A stretch of 64,000 nucleotides of DNA from DATBJJ01 sp963750915 (GTDB taxonomy: Bacteria > Acidobacteriota > Vicinamibacteria > Vicinamibacterales > 2-12-FULL-66-21): the NCBI GenBank assembly GCA_963750915.1, contig CAVVSF010000009.1:682001-746000 (forward strand), read 5' to 3'. The notes under the pieces are model-generated. The model had not been told where the DNA came from, ran no database searches, and saw only the letters and a list, made by a program, of their open reading frames with translations. The position numbers were made by a program, and so were the translations under genes. Shown here piece by piece: positions 26,853 through 34,713 of the stretch; the stretch's first letter is position 1, and every line of letters starts with the position of its first letter.

Positions 26853-28229
26853 ATGACCTCCGTGGTCCTGCTGATCTCGACCTACGACATGGGCCGGCAG
26901 CCCTTCGGGCTGGCATCGGCGGCCGCCGCGGTCACCGCGGCGGGGGCCGAGGCCCGCTGCCTCGACCTCGCGCGTGAGCAACTCGACCTCGGGGCCGTGC
27001 GCGATGCGGCGCTGATCGCGTTCTTCCTCCCGATGCACACGGCGACGCGGCTGGCGGTGCCGGTGATCGATCGGGTGCGGGCGATCAACCCGCACGCCAG
27101 CCTGGCGGCCTACGGACTCTACGCGCCGCTCAACGAGGCGATGCTGCGCGAGCACGGCGTCTCTACCGTCGTCGGCGGCGAGTTCGAGGACGACCTCGCA
27201 GCGCTCGTGAGCACCGGCCGCGCGCCGTCGCCGGCGGCGTCCGGCGTACCGCGCGTCACGTTCCGCCTGCCGATCCGAGCCGAGTTGCCGCCGCTGACCC
27301 GCTACGCGACGCTCCAGCACGGGACCGAGCGCAGGACGACGGGCTATACGGAGGCCAGCCGCGGCTGCAAGCACCGCTGCCGCCACTGTCCGATCGTCCC
27401 GGTCTACGACGGCCGCTTCCGCATCGTCCCGGCCGGGATCGTGCTCGACGATGTCGCGGCACAGGTCGACGCCGGCGCCCGCCACATCACCTTCGGCGAT
27501 CCCGATTTCTTCAATGGCATCGGCCACGCCGTCGCCGTGCTCGAAGGGTTCGGCCGGCGATTTCCCGGGGTGTCGTACGACGTCACGATCAAGGTCGAGC
27601 ACCTGCGCCGCCACGACGATCGGCTGCCGCTGCTTCGCGACACCGGCTGCGCGTTCGTGACGAGCGCGGTCGAGGCCGTGCAGGACGACATCCTCGCGGC
27701 GCTCGAGAAAGGGCATACGCGCGCCGACTTCGACGCCGTGGTCGAACGGTTCCGGGAGCTGGGGCTCGTGCTGGCGCCGACGTTCGTCGCCTTCACGCCG
27801 TGGACGACGCTCGAACGCTATTGCGAGCTGCTGCAGGCGATCGATCGGCTCGGCCTCGTCGGCCACGTCGCGCCGATTCAACTCGCGATTCGCCTGCTGG
27901 TCACCGAGGGGTCGCGGCTGCTGGAGCTGGACGACGTGCGGGCGGTCATCCGGCCGTTCGACCCGGCTTCGCTCACCTATCCGTGGGCTCACCGCGACCG
28001 GCGTGTCGATCGCCTGCAGAAGGCGATTTCCGATCTCGTCAGCGTGACGCTGAGCGCGCCGCGGGCCGAGATCTTCGCCATGGCATGGAGGACGGCCCAC
28101 GATGCGGCAGGCCTGGCTTCTGACCGGCGCGCGATGCCGCCGCTGCCGGCGCGGGCGACGATCCCGTACCTCAACGAACCCTGGTACTGTTGAGCCGAGC
28201 CATCATCGGGGCAGGTGGCCCTGATCTGA
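26853..28229 (+). CDS. B12-binding-type radical SAM selenoprotein with CUAEP tail (TGA at 28191 read as Sec)
   Basis: 458 residues if the in-frame TGA at 28191-28193 is translated as selenocysteine. The N-terminal ~115 residues resemble a cobalamin-binding Rossmann domain. The radical SAM cluster is C172-x3-C176-x2-C179 (SRGCKHRCRHC), followed by a TIM-barrel half (HITFGDPDFFNG; YDVTIKVEHL). The frame to the TGA ends in PWYC; reading through gives C446-U447-A-E-P and eight more residues to the TGA at 28227. A Cys-Sec-Ala-Glu-Pro end matches my recollection of a named radical SAM family with CUAEP or CCAEP tails. The SECIS-like hairpin and the 1-base gap to the next gene both support readthrough. 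Substrate unknown. Any automatic annotation will truncate it at 28193. Confidence 0.85.
28202..28225 (+). promoter_or_regulatory. Candidate bacterial SECIS hairpin
   Basis: After the Sec codon (28191-28193) the RNA can form AUCA/UGAU (28202-28205 with 28222-28225), a 3-base 5' bulge, then GGGC/GCCC (28209-28212 with 28218-28221) closing the loop AGGUG. The GGU of the loop begins 20 bases after the UGA, versus about 18 in E. coli fdhF, whose loop is also AGGU-type. This matches the bSECIS layout needed for SelB. Folding was done by eye. Confidence 0.7.
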
Positions 28230-28230
28230 C

Positions 28231-29532
28231 GTGCAGCGCATCCTTCTTCTGTCGGCGACGACCGGTTATCAGCTGCGATCGTTCAACGAGGCGGCCGAGC
28301 GTCTCGGGGTGACGCTCGTGTTCGCCACCGATCGCTGCCACCACCTCGACGACCCCTGGCGCGATCGCGCAATCCCGGTCCGTTTCCACGAGCCCGCGGC
28401 GTCGCTCGAGCTGATTGCCGAGGCTGCGCGCGAGCAGCCGTTTGCCGGCGTGCTCGCGGTTGGCGATCGGCCGACCGTACTGGCGGCGCTCGCTGCCGAG
28501 CGGCTCGGCCTGCCGGGCCACCCGGCGGACGCGGTGGCGGCGAGCGGCAACAAGCGCGCGACGCGCGACCGTTTCGCGGCGGCCGGCCTCATGACACCGT
28601 GGCATCTCGCGCTCCCGGCGGATGGCGACGCCGGCAGGGCGCAGATTCCGCCGCACGTTCGCTTCCCCTGTGTTCTGAAACCGCTCGGCCTGTCAGGGAG
28701 CCGCGGCGTCATCCGCGCCGATTCGCCGCCGGAGTTCGACGCGGCGCGGCGGCGGATTGCCGCACTGCTGCGCCGCCCCGACGTGCGCGCGGCGCGCCGC
28801 GGCGCCGCGGTCGACGATCAGATCCTCGTCGAAGGCTTCGTCCCCGGACGCGAGGTCGCGGTCGAAGGCGTGCTGACCAACGGCACGCTGCAGGTGTTCG
28901 CGATCTTCGACAAGCCCGATCCGCTCGACGGGCCGTTCTTCGAGGAGACGATCTACGTCACGCCCTCGTCGCTCGACGGGCTGGCGCAGGACGCGATCGC
29001 GGCCGCGGTGGCCCGCGGCGCGGCGGCGCTCGGTCTGCGCCACGGCGCAATCCATGCCGAGTGCCGGCTCGCCGATACCGGCGTGTTCGTCCTCGAGATC
29101 GCCGCGCGGCCGATCGGCGGGCTGTGTTCGCGGGCGCTTCGGTTCGATGCGGTACTGCCGGCGTCGGACGGCACGACGGCGGCGTGGACGCTCGAAGACG
29201 TCCTGCTGCGGCATGCGCTCGGGACGAAGGTGGCGGATGTGCGGCGCGAAGCGGCAGCCTCCGCCGTGATGATGATCCCGATTCCGCGCCGCGGCGTGCT
29301 CAAGGGGGTGCACGGTGAGGGCGAAGCGCTGGCGGTCCCGCAGGTCGAGGCCGTCGTCATTACCGCCAAGCCGGATCAGTTGCTGGAGCCGCTGCCGGAA
29401 GCGGGCAGCTATCTCGGGTTCATCTTCGCGCGGGCGGGGCGTGCGGGAGAGGCGGAATCGGCAGTGCGGCAGGCGCATGCGCGCCTGCGGTTCACGATTG
29501 AAACACCGATCGATCTGGCAGTGAAGACCTGA
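28231..29532 (+). CDS. ATP-grasp enzyme partnered with the selenoprotein
   Basis: A 433-residue ATP-grasp (biotin-carboxylase-like) ligase. An N-terminal Rossmann preATP-grasp domain (RILLLSATTGYQLRSF) is followed by GNKRATRDRFAAAGL, the ATP-binding segment FPCVLKPLGLSGSRGVIRA, the DQILVEGFVPGREVAVEGVL strand pair and the metal site HAECRLADTGVFVLEIAARPIGG (split here from the family pattern E..N/E-P-R). It should form an amide or thioester via an acyl phosphate. Start GTG 28231 lies one base after the true radical SAM stop, implying coupled translation. The C-terminal 100 residues resemble other carboxylate ligases (PDQLLEPLPEAGSYLGF). The product is unknown. Confidence 0.85.
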   Translation: MQRILLLSATTGYQLRSFNEAAERLGVTLVFATDRCHHLDDPWRDRAIPVRFHEPAASLELIAEAAREQPFAGVLAVGDRPTVLAALAAERLGLPGHPADAVAASGNKRATRDRFAAAGLMTPWHLALPADGDAGRAQIPPHVRFPCVLKPLGLSGSRGVIRADSPPEFDAARRRIAALLRRPDVRAARRGAAVDDQILVEGFVPGREVAVEGVLTNGTLQVFAIFDKPDPLDGPFFEETIYVTPSSLDGLAQDAIAAAVARGAAALGLRHGAIHAECRLADTGVFVLEIAARPIGGLCSRALRFDAVLPASDGTTAAWTLEDVLLRHALGTKVADVRREAAASAVMMIPIPRRGVLKGVHGEGEALAVPQVEAVVITAKPDQLLEPLPEAGSYLGFIFARAGRAGEAESAVRQAHARLRFTIETPIDLAVKT

Positions 29533-29558
29533 ACGTCTTTGCTTTTGCCCTGATGGGG

Positions 29559-29885
29559 CTACGCCTTGCCCTGTTGGGGAACGAAGCCGGGCGGCAGCGC
29601 GGCGCCTTCACCGAAGAAGAAATCCTCCATGTGCTTCCGGACCAGTTCCTGGGCTTCCTTCTGCCAGGGCATCAACCGGTACTCGTTGAGGATCATCTTC
29701 ATCCGCTCTTCCCACATCTTCCACGCCTCGGCCGAGACGTTCTCGTAGACGCGCTGTCCCAGCTCCCCGGGCCAGGGCGGGGCATCGAGGCCCGGCATCT
29801 CGCGCTGGAACTTCTGACAGAACACCATCCGTCCGCTGGAGTTCTTCGCGGGTTCGGGATTCGTCGGGCCGCCACACACGCTCAT
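29559..29885 (-). CDS. yggX: YggX-type Fe(II)-trafficking / oxidative damage protection protein
   Basis: 108 residues. The core from Met20 (MVFCQKFQREMPGLD, PWPGELGQRVYENVS, AWKMWEERMKMILNEYRL) matches YggX along its whole length, including the conserved Cys. The frame has an extra ~19 N-terminal residues (MSVCGGPTNPEPAK) not found in enterobacterial YggX. Start 29885 is favoured by a TAGAAT box exactly six bases upstream, which would give a leaderless message; starting at Met20 would leave no ribosome-binding signal. It limits labile iron damage to Fe-S proteins. Confidence 0.88.
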   Translation of the reverse strand: MSVCGGPTNPEPAKNSSGRMVFCQKFQREMPGLDAPPWPGELGQRVYENVSAEAWKMWEERMKMILNEYRLMPWQKEAQELVRKHMEDFFFGEGAALPPGFVPQQGKA

Positions 29886-29891
29886 GGAGCG

Positions 29892-29897
29892 ATTCTA
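29892..29897 (-). promoter_or_regulatory. -10 element TAGAAT for leaderless yggX
   Basis: Minus-strand TAGAAT is followed by six bases and the ATG at 29885. It decides the longer start for YggX. Confidence 0.55.
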
Positions 29898-30156
29898 GCA
29901 GGTTCGACCGGAGAGGGTGGCGGCGTACCTACTGGATCCCGGCCAGTGCCGCGCGTGAGCAACCACTGGCTCATGTGTAGTTTGGGGTGTAGTGATTTGC
30001 TCCAATCGGGTCCGTGCGGGCGACCCGTGTGCGCGCTACCGGGGGTGTGCGTCCGCGCCGAAACAGCGTTACAGAACAAATATTTACGGCTGAACAGTGG
30101 CACATTGTTTGATTGTCTAGCCCGGCGGAAGATGGTCAGGGGGGTTTTCATCCAGT

Positions 30157-30312
30157 ATGTCGGGACATGACCACGAAGGGGACCCACGAGATCCCGAAGA
30201 TCCGGATGACGCACCAGAAACCCCTCCTGACGAACCGCAACCAGCGCCCGTCCAAGATCCGCCGCCGGAGCCCGTACAGGTTCCTTATGTCGTGCGGGGG
30301 GTCGCCGACTGA
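30157..30312 (+). CDS. Small acidic proline-rich protein (51 residues)
   Basis: ATG 30157 to TGA 30310 encodes 51 residues that are almost all Asp, Glu, Pro and His (MSGHDHEGDPRDPEDPDD at the start, PVQDPPPEPVQVPYVV later), with no membrane segment. GGGGGG lies ~11 bases upstream. It is followed after 42 bases by the KGG gene on the same strand. Composition and placement suggest a real small gene rather than a chance frame, but there is no family I can name. The preceding 29886-30156 holds no other recognisable feature. Confidence 0.45.
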   Translation: MSGHDHEGDPRDPEDPDDAPETPPDEPQPAPVQDPPPEPVQVPYVVRGVAD

Positions 30313-30354
30313 TTCGACAGTCGGCGCCGGGCTGGTCCCCGGGGAGTGTGAACA

Positions 30355-30639
30355 ATGAGTGATATGGACCGTAACGCAGCGCCGCGAAAGGAGCGACGCG
30401 GATTCGCTTCCATGTCGCCTGAGAAGCAGCGTGAAATTGCGAGCAAAGGCGGGCGCGCCGCGCACCAAAAAGGAACAGCCCACGAGTGGACGTCTGAAGA
30501 AGCGCGCTCGGCGGGACGCAAGGGCGGACAGATCAGCCGCGGCGGCCGGGGCCGCCTGGTTGAGGGCGAAACCGTGCAACAGCATGAATCGCCGACCACC
30601 GACGCTGTTATCGGCTCGGATTTTGGGTCCGACCGGTAG
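30355..30639 (+). CDS. KGG-motif stress protein
   Basis: 94 hydrophilic residues with two copies of the KGG/stress-induced repeat (FASMSPEKQREIASKGGRAAH and the second ARSAGRKGGQIS). Such proteins (GsiB, YciG-like) are disordered and accumulate in general stress. GGGGAG nine bases before the ATG fits normal initiation. It is preceded by the acidic 51-residue ORF and followed at once by the promoter of the OmpA gene. Confidence 0.8.
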   Translation: MSDMDRNAAPRKERRGFASMSPEKQREIASKGGRAAHQKGTAHEWTSEEARSAGRKGGQISRGGRGRLVEGETVQQHESPTTDAVIGSDFGSDR

Positions 30640-30645
30640 TAGAAT
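30640..30645 (+). promoter_or_regulatory. -10 element TAGAAT of the OmpA-type gene
   Basis: TAGAAT lies directly after the KGG stop codon, about 25 bases before the ATG at 30671. The resulting ~19-base leader contains GGAGG nine bases before that ATG, which decides it over the GTG at 30665. Confidence 0.45.
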
Positions 30646-30670
30646 CGGCTAGTTACGGAGGCGTGTGCGT

Positions 30671-32383
30671 ATGTTGAAACGAGTTGCAATGTCGATGGTG
30701 GTGGCGCTCACGGTCAGTGGGGCGGCATCTGCCCAGACCAGCACCTCAGGACAGTCACAGACCTCGCCCGCGGCGCAGTACCCTGCGACCAGCAGCGATG
30801 TCCGGCCCGCTACCACCACATCATCGGGTGACACGGGCCTGTGGTTCGTACCGACCGGTGAAGTGCTGCCGGCGAAGCGATGGTCGGGAAGTGCCTATCG
30901 CGTGAACTTCGATCACCAGCAGGGGTTCAGCGATGTTTCCAACTGGCCCGTCACGTTCGGATTCGGCGTCGGCGATCGCGCTGAAATCTTCGGCGCGTGG
31001 ACCTTGCTCCGGCGCATCGACCGCGACTCACGCCCAATCTTCCGCCCGACGGACTCCACGACGGGCGGTTTGATCAACGAGTATCCCTTTGTGCGCCAGG
31101 GCTGGTCCGACAACCAGCTCGGCGATCTCTTGCTGGGCGCCAAGATCAACTTGATGTCCGAGTGGAAGCAGCAGCCGGTCGCGCTCGCAGTGCGCGGCAT
31201 CGTCAAGCTGCCCACCGCGAAGAGCGACGAGGAAGGGGTTGGCTCCGGCGAAACTGACTTCGCGTTCGACGGCATCGTCAGCAAGGAGATCAACCAGCGC
31301 GTCGAGCTCTCCGGCTACGGCGGCTTCATCTTCCGTGGTGATCCCGACGACGTTTCCTTGTCGGACGGATTGCGCTGGGGCTTTGGCGCCGGCTTCCCGA
31401 CGCGCAAGAGCCTCAAGGTGACCGCCGAACTGCACGGCGAGAAGCAGTTCGACGACGTCGTCTACGCGGGCGTCGGCCTGGTCGGGGAAGACGGCTCGAT
31501 TCCGCCCGGGATCTCGCTCGCGGATTCGGCGACCCACTTCACGCTGGGCGTGACCTACACCGCCAGCAGCGGGTTCTTCGCTGGCGTCGGCGCCAACTGG
31601 CGCCTCGGTCTCGACGGCCGCAGCGGTTTCGGCGACTTCGAGGACGAAAGCGGCGACGCGTTCGGCTTGCAGGTCCGGATCGGCTACCACCCGGGCGTGC
31701 GCATCTACGTGCCGCCGCCGCCCCCGCCGCCGACCCCGGTCCCCGTGGCCGCCAAGCCGGATCACGTGCTCGGCGTCAAGGCGTCGTGCAATCCGTGCAC
31801 GGTCGAAGTTGGCAAGGCCTCGACGGTCACGGCCGTGGCAAACAGTTCCATCAACTGCGTCGTCACTTACAACTGGACGGCACCGACCGGCAAGTTCACC
31901 AACGCCACCGGTCGTGAGACGCCGTGGACCGCGCCGATGACCGAGGGCACCGTGCCCGTGACCGTGACGGTGACCTGCCCGCAGGATGGCAAAACCGCCA
32001 GCGACACGGTCAATATCAACGTCATACGGCCGGCGGTCAAACAGATCGTCTTCGAAGACGTGCACTTCGACTTCGACCGCTACTCGCTGCGGCCGGAGGC
32101 GACGCGCGCCCTCGACGAGGCAATCAAGGCCATGCAGGAGAATGCGTCCCTCCGCATCCAGGTCGAGGGTCACACCTGCAACATCGGCACGGCCGAGTAC
32201 AACCTCGCGCTGGGCGATCGCCGCGCCAACTCGGTGCGCGATTACCTCACCAGCCGGGGCATTGGGGCCGACCGCCTCAGCACTGTCAGCTACGGTGAGG
32301 AGCGGCCCAAGCACGACAACGCTCGCGAGGAGACGCGCCGGCTCAACCGCCGCGCCGCCTTGGTCGTTCGTTTGCAGCAGTAA
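30671..32383 (+). CDS. Outer-membrane beta-barrel protein with OmpA peptidoglycan-binding domain
   Basis: 570 residues. A signal peptide (VALTVSGAASAQ) leads to a beta-barrel of ~340 residues with alternating aromatic strands (WPVTFGFGVGDRAEIFGAWT, GGFIFRGDPDD). A Pro-rich hinge (PPPPPPPTPVPV) and a short Ig-like domain with four Cys (KASCNPCTVEVG, INCVVTYNW) follow. The C-terminal OmpA domain has DFDRYSLRPEA and VEGHTCNIGTAEYNLALGDRRA. It should anchor the outer membrane to the wall. A strong hairpin terminator follows 10 bases after the stop. Confidence 0.9.
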   Translation: MLKRVAMSMVVALTVSGAASAQTSTSGQSQTSPAAQYPATSSDVRPATTTSSGDTGLWFVPTGEVLPAKRWSGSAYRVNFDHQQGFSDVSNWPVTFGFGVGDRAEIFGAWTLLRRIDRDSRPIFRPTDSTTGGLINEYPFVRQGWSDNQLGDLLLGAKINLMSEWKQQPVALAVRGIVKLPTAKSDEEGVGSGETDFAFDGIVSKEINQRVELSGYGGFIFRGDPDDVSLSDGLRWGFGAGFPTRKSLKVTAELHGEKQFDDVVYAGVGLVGEDGSIPPGISLADSATHFTLGVTYTASSGFFAGVGANWRLGLDGRSGFGDFEDESGDAFGLQVRIGYHPGVRIYVPPPPPPPTPVPVAAKPDHVLGVKASCNPCTVEVGKASTVTAVANSSINCVVTYNWTAPTGKFTNATGRETPWTAPMTEGTVPVTVTVTCPQDGKTASDTVNINVIRPAVKQIVFEDVHFDFDRYSLRPEATRALDEAIKAMQENASLRIQVEGHTCNIGTAEYNLALGDRRANSVRDYLTSRGIGADRLSTVSYGEERPKHDNAREETRRLNRRAALVVRLQQ

Positions 32384-32393
32384 TCGCATCAAG

Positions 32394-32431
32394 ACCGGAT
32401 GGTCCCTGGCGCACTGCCAGGGCCATCCGGT
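32394..32431 (+). terminator. Strong hairpin after the OmpA gene
   Basis: Left arm ACCGGATGGTCCCTGGC and right arm GCCAGGGCCATCCGGT pair over 16 bp with one bulged T and a 5-base loop. No T-run follows, so it may act as a rho-dependent or RNA-stabilising 3' hairpin. Confidence 0.6.
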
Positions 32432-32491
32432 GTCTGACGCGGACCGCCGGACCCGCACGCCGGCCTGCCTCGCGTCAGGGAAGAGGTTGGG

Positions 32492-32680
32492 ATGCGATTC
32501 GTTCATCTGTTCCTGGTTGGGTATTTCCTCCTCGTCATAGGCGCCCTTCTCGCCCTCTGGTACGGCGGCGTGCTCAGGCACCTCTCGCCCGTCTGGATTC
32601 TCATCAGCCTCGTCATTGCGCTCGGGTTCGGCGTGATGCTGGCGATCTCTGCCGGCAAGCCTGAGATCACGCGCGAGTAG
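32492..32680 (+). CDS. Small two-helix membrane protein
   Basis: 62 residues with two membrane helices (FLVGYFLLVIGALLALWY and ISLVIALGFGVMLAIS), a short Pro-containing loop and a charged C-terminus. AAGAGG six bases upstream supports the ATG. It is not recognised as a member of a named family. It lies between the OmpA terminator and tamA on the same strand. Confidence 0.6.
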   Translation: MRFVHLFLVGYFLLVIGALLALWYGGVLRHLSPVWILISLVIALGFGVMLAISAGKPEITRE

Positions 32681-32765
32681 AATCGGGTCGATCGGCTCGC
32701 GCTGCTTGGCTGAGCCAGGCGCGCGGCCTTGGCTTAACGTGCTCCGTCTCGAGCCCTCTCCCCGC

Positions 32766-34709
32766 ATGCGTCTCTCGAATCACGTTGTCCCGCGTACAGT
32801 GGTGGCCGCCATTACAGTCGTGGTGTGCCTGGCGGTAGCTGCCTGCCGCGAAGACGGGCAGACGGGTGTCAAGGTCTCGTCGATGAAGTTCCGCGGAGTC
32901 GAGGCCGTCTCCGCCAAGCAGATCATGTCGGTGCTGTCCACGACGCCGAGCGCCCGCCTGCCGTGGGGGGAGAAGTTCTACTTTGACCGGGCCCAGTTCG
33001 AGGCCGATATCAAACGCATCGTCGCCTTCTACATCGATCGCGGATATCCGGACGCCAGGGTGACGGCGTTCGACGCGAAGCTGAGCGACGATCAGCAGAG
33101 CGTCGCCATCACCATCGACATCGATGAAGGGGCCCCGATCCAGGTCGAGCAGGTCGTGCTGAACGGTTTCGATTCGGTGCCGCAGAATCGCCGCGACCAG
33201 CTGCGGAAGCGGCTGCCGCTGCAGCCGGGCCGGCCGCTGGATAACGCGCTGGTGCAAGCCGGGCGGGAAGCTGCGATCGAGGAGCTCCGCGAGCATGGGT
33301 ATCCGACACCCAAGGTCGAGATCGCCGAGACCCCTGGTTCGAGCGAGCGCCAGCGCGTCGTCACCTACACCGCCCAGCCCGGGCGGATTGCGTACGTCGG
33401 GCCGATCGAGATCACCGGCACCAGCAGCGTCAACGAACGCATCGTCCGCCGGCAGCTGACCTTCCGGCCGGGCGAGCTGTTCCAGGCCAGCCGCCTGCGC
33501 GAGAGCCAGCGCAAGCTCTATTCGCTCGAGCTCTTCAACTTCGTCAACGTCCAGCCGATGACCGGCGCCGGCGACACCGCGGTACAGGGCGTCGAGGCGG
33601 ACCGCATTCCTGCTCGCGTGACCGTCACCGAGGGTAAGCACCGCAAGGTCAACTTCGGCGTCGGCTACGGCAGCGAGGAAAAGGCCCGCGGCGAAATCGA
33701 CTGGCGGCATGTGAACTTCTTCGGCGGCGCCCGGACGGCCGGCGTCTTCGCGCGCTATTCGTTCCTCGACCGTGGCCTGCGGCTGAACTTCAAGCAGCCG
33801 TACTTTTTCAACCGGCGCCACAGCCTCTCGCTGAGCGCGGCGTCCTGGTTCTCGAGCGAGCCGGCCTACGACCTGACGACGGTCGGCGGCCGGGTGACGT
33901 TCGCGCGCGACTTCGGCGGCTATCGCGGCCGCATCCTCGGCTCGCCGAGGACGACGACAGCCTCGGTGACGTACGCCAACGAGTGGGAGGACTACACCGT
34001 TTCCGAGGAGGCGCTGAACGACGCGTCTTTCCGCGACGATCTGATCGCGCTCGGCTTGAACCCGGAGACCGGCCAGGGCAAGGGCCAGCTGTCGGCGCTG
34101 ATCTTCGACGGCGTCCGCAATACGACCGGCAGCCTGCTCGACGCCCGCAACGGCTACTACGCCAGCGTGCACCTGGAGCAGGCGGGCGGCTGGCTGGGCG
34201 GAGCGTTCGACTACAGCGAGATCTCCGGCGAGGGAAGGGTGTACCAGGCGCTCGGCGACCGCGCCGTGATCGCCCTGCGGGCACGCGCCGGCTCGATCGA
34301 CTCGACCAACCCCGAAACGCTGGTGCCGTTCTTCAAGCGCTACTTTCTCGGCGGCGCCACCAGCCTGCGCGGCTGGGGCCGCTTCGAGGTCGGGCCGCTG
34401 ACCGAGGAGGGCAACCCGATCGGCGGCAACACGTTCTTCAATTTCTCGACCGAGCTGCGCGTGCCCATCGTCGGCAAGCTTGGCGGCGTGCTCTTCCTCG
34501 ACGGCGGCAACGTCTGGACCAATCCCTTGGACTTCAACTTCAACGACATGCGCTACGACGCCGGCACGGGGCTGCGCTACAACACGCCTGTCGGTCCGGT
34601 CCGGCTCGACTTCGGGTTTCAGATCAAGGAAATCCCGGGGCTGCTGGTCGACGGCGAAGAGCAGAAGCGTCCCTTCCGCGTCCATTTCAGCATCGGCCAG
34701 GCGTTCTGA
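32766..34709 (+). CDS. tamA: TamA-like Omp85 assembly protein with a lipobox (TamL-like)
   Basis: 647 residues: a signal ending in a lipobox (LAVAAC), three POTRA domains (about residues 35-300) and a 16-strand Omp85 barrel with conserved FLGGATSLRGWGRFEVG and the C-terminal VRLDFGFQI..FHFSIGQAF-like end. TamA with TamB moves proteins or lipids to the outer membrane. It sits four bases before tamB, the usual pairing. A lipid-anchored version is known in Bacteroidota (TamL), and this one may be similar. A GTG at 32739 is an alternative start that would lengthen the signal; ATG 32766 is preferred. Confidence 0.85.
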   Translation: MRLSNHVVPRTVVAAITVVVCLAVAACREDGQTGVKVSSMKFRGVEAVSAKQIMSVLSTTPSARLPWGEKFYFDRAQFEADIKRIVAFYIDRGYPDARVTAFDAKLSDDQQSVAITIDIDEGAPIQVEQVVLNGFDSVPQNRRDQLRKRLPLQPGRPLDNALVQAGREAAIEELREHGYPTPKVEIAETPGSSERQRVVTYTAQPGRIAYVGPIEITGTSSVNERIVRRQLTFRPGELFQASRLRESQRKLYSLELFNFVNVQPMTGAGDTAVQGVEADRIPARVTVTEGKHRKVNFGVGYGSEEKARGEIDWRHVNFFGGARTAGVFARYSFLDRGLRLNFKQPYFFNRRHSLSLSAASWFSSEPAYDLTTVGGRVTFARDFGGYRGRILGSPRTTTASVTYANEWEDYTVSEEALNDASFRDDLIALGLNPETGQGKGQLSALIFDGVRNTTGSLLDARNGYYASVHLEQAGGWLGGAFDYSEISGEGRVYQALGDRAVIALRARAGSIDSTNPETLVPFFKRYFLGGATSLRGWGRFEVGPLTEEGNPIGGNTFFNFSTELRVPIVGKLGGVLFLDGGNVWTNPLDFNFNDMRYDAGTGLRYNTPVGPVRLDFGFQIKEIPGLLVDGEEQKRPFRVHFSIGQAF

Positions 34710-34713
34710 TTCC

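Noticed and set aside
29882..30355. Minus-strand frame of 157 codons across the YggX-KGG gap
   Set aside because: Mixed composition without domain signal and it overlaps the promoter of yggX; the plus-strand 51-codon frame is a better candidate.
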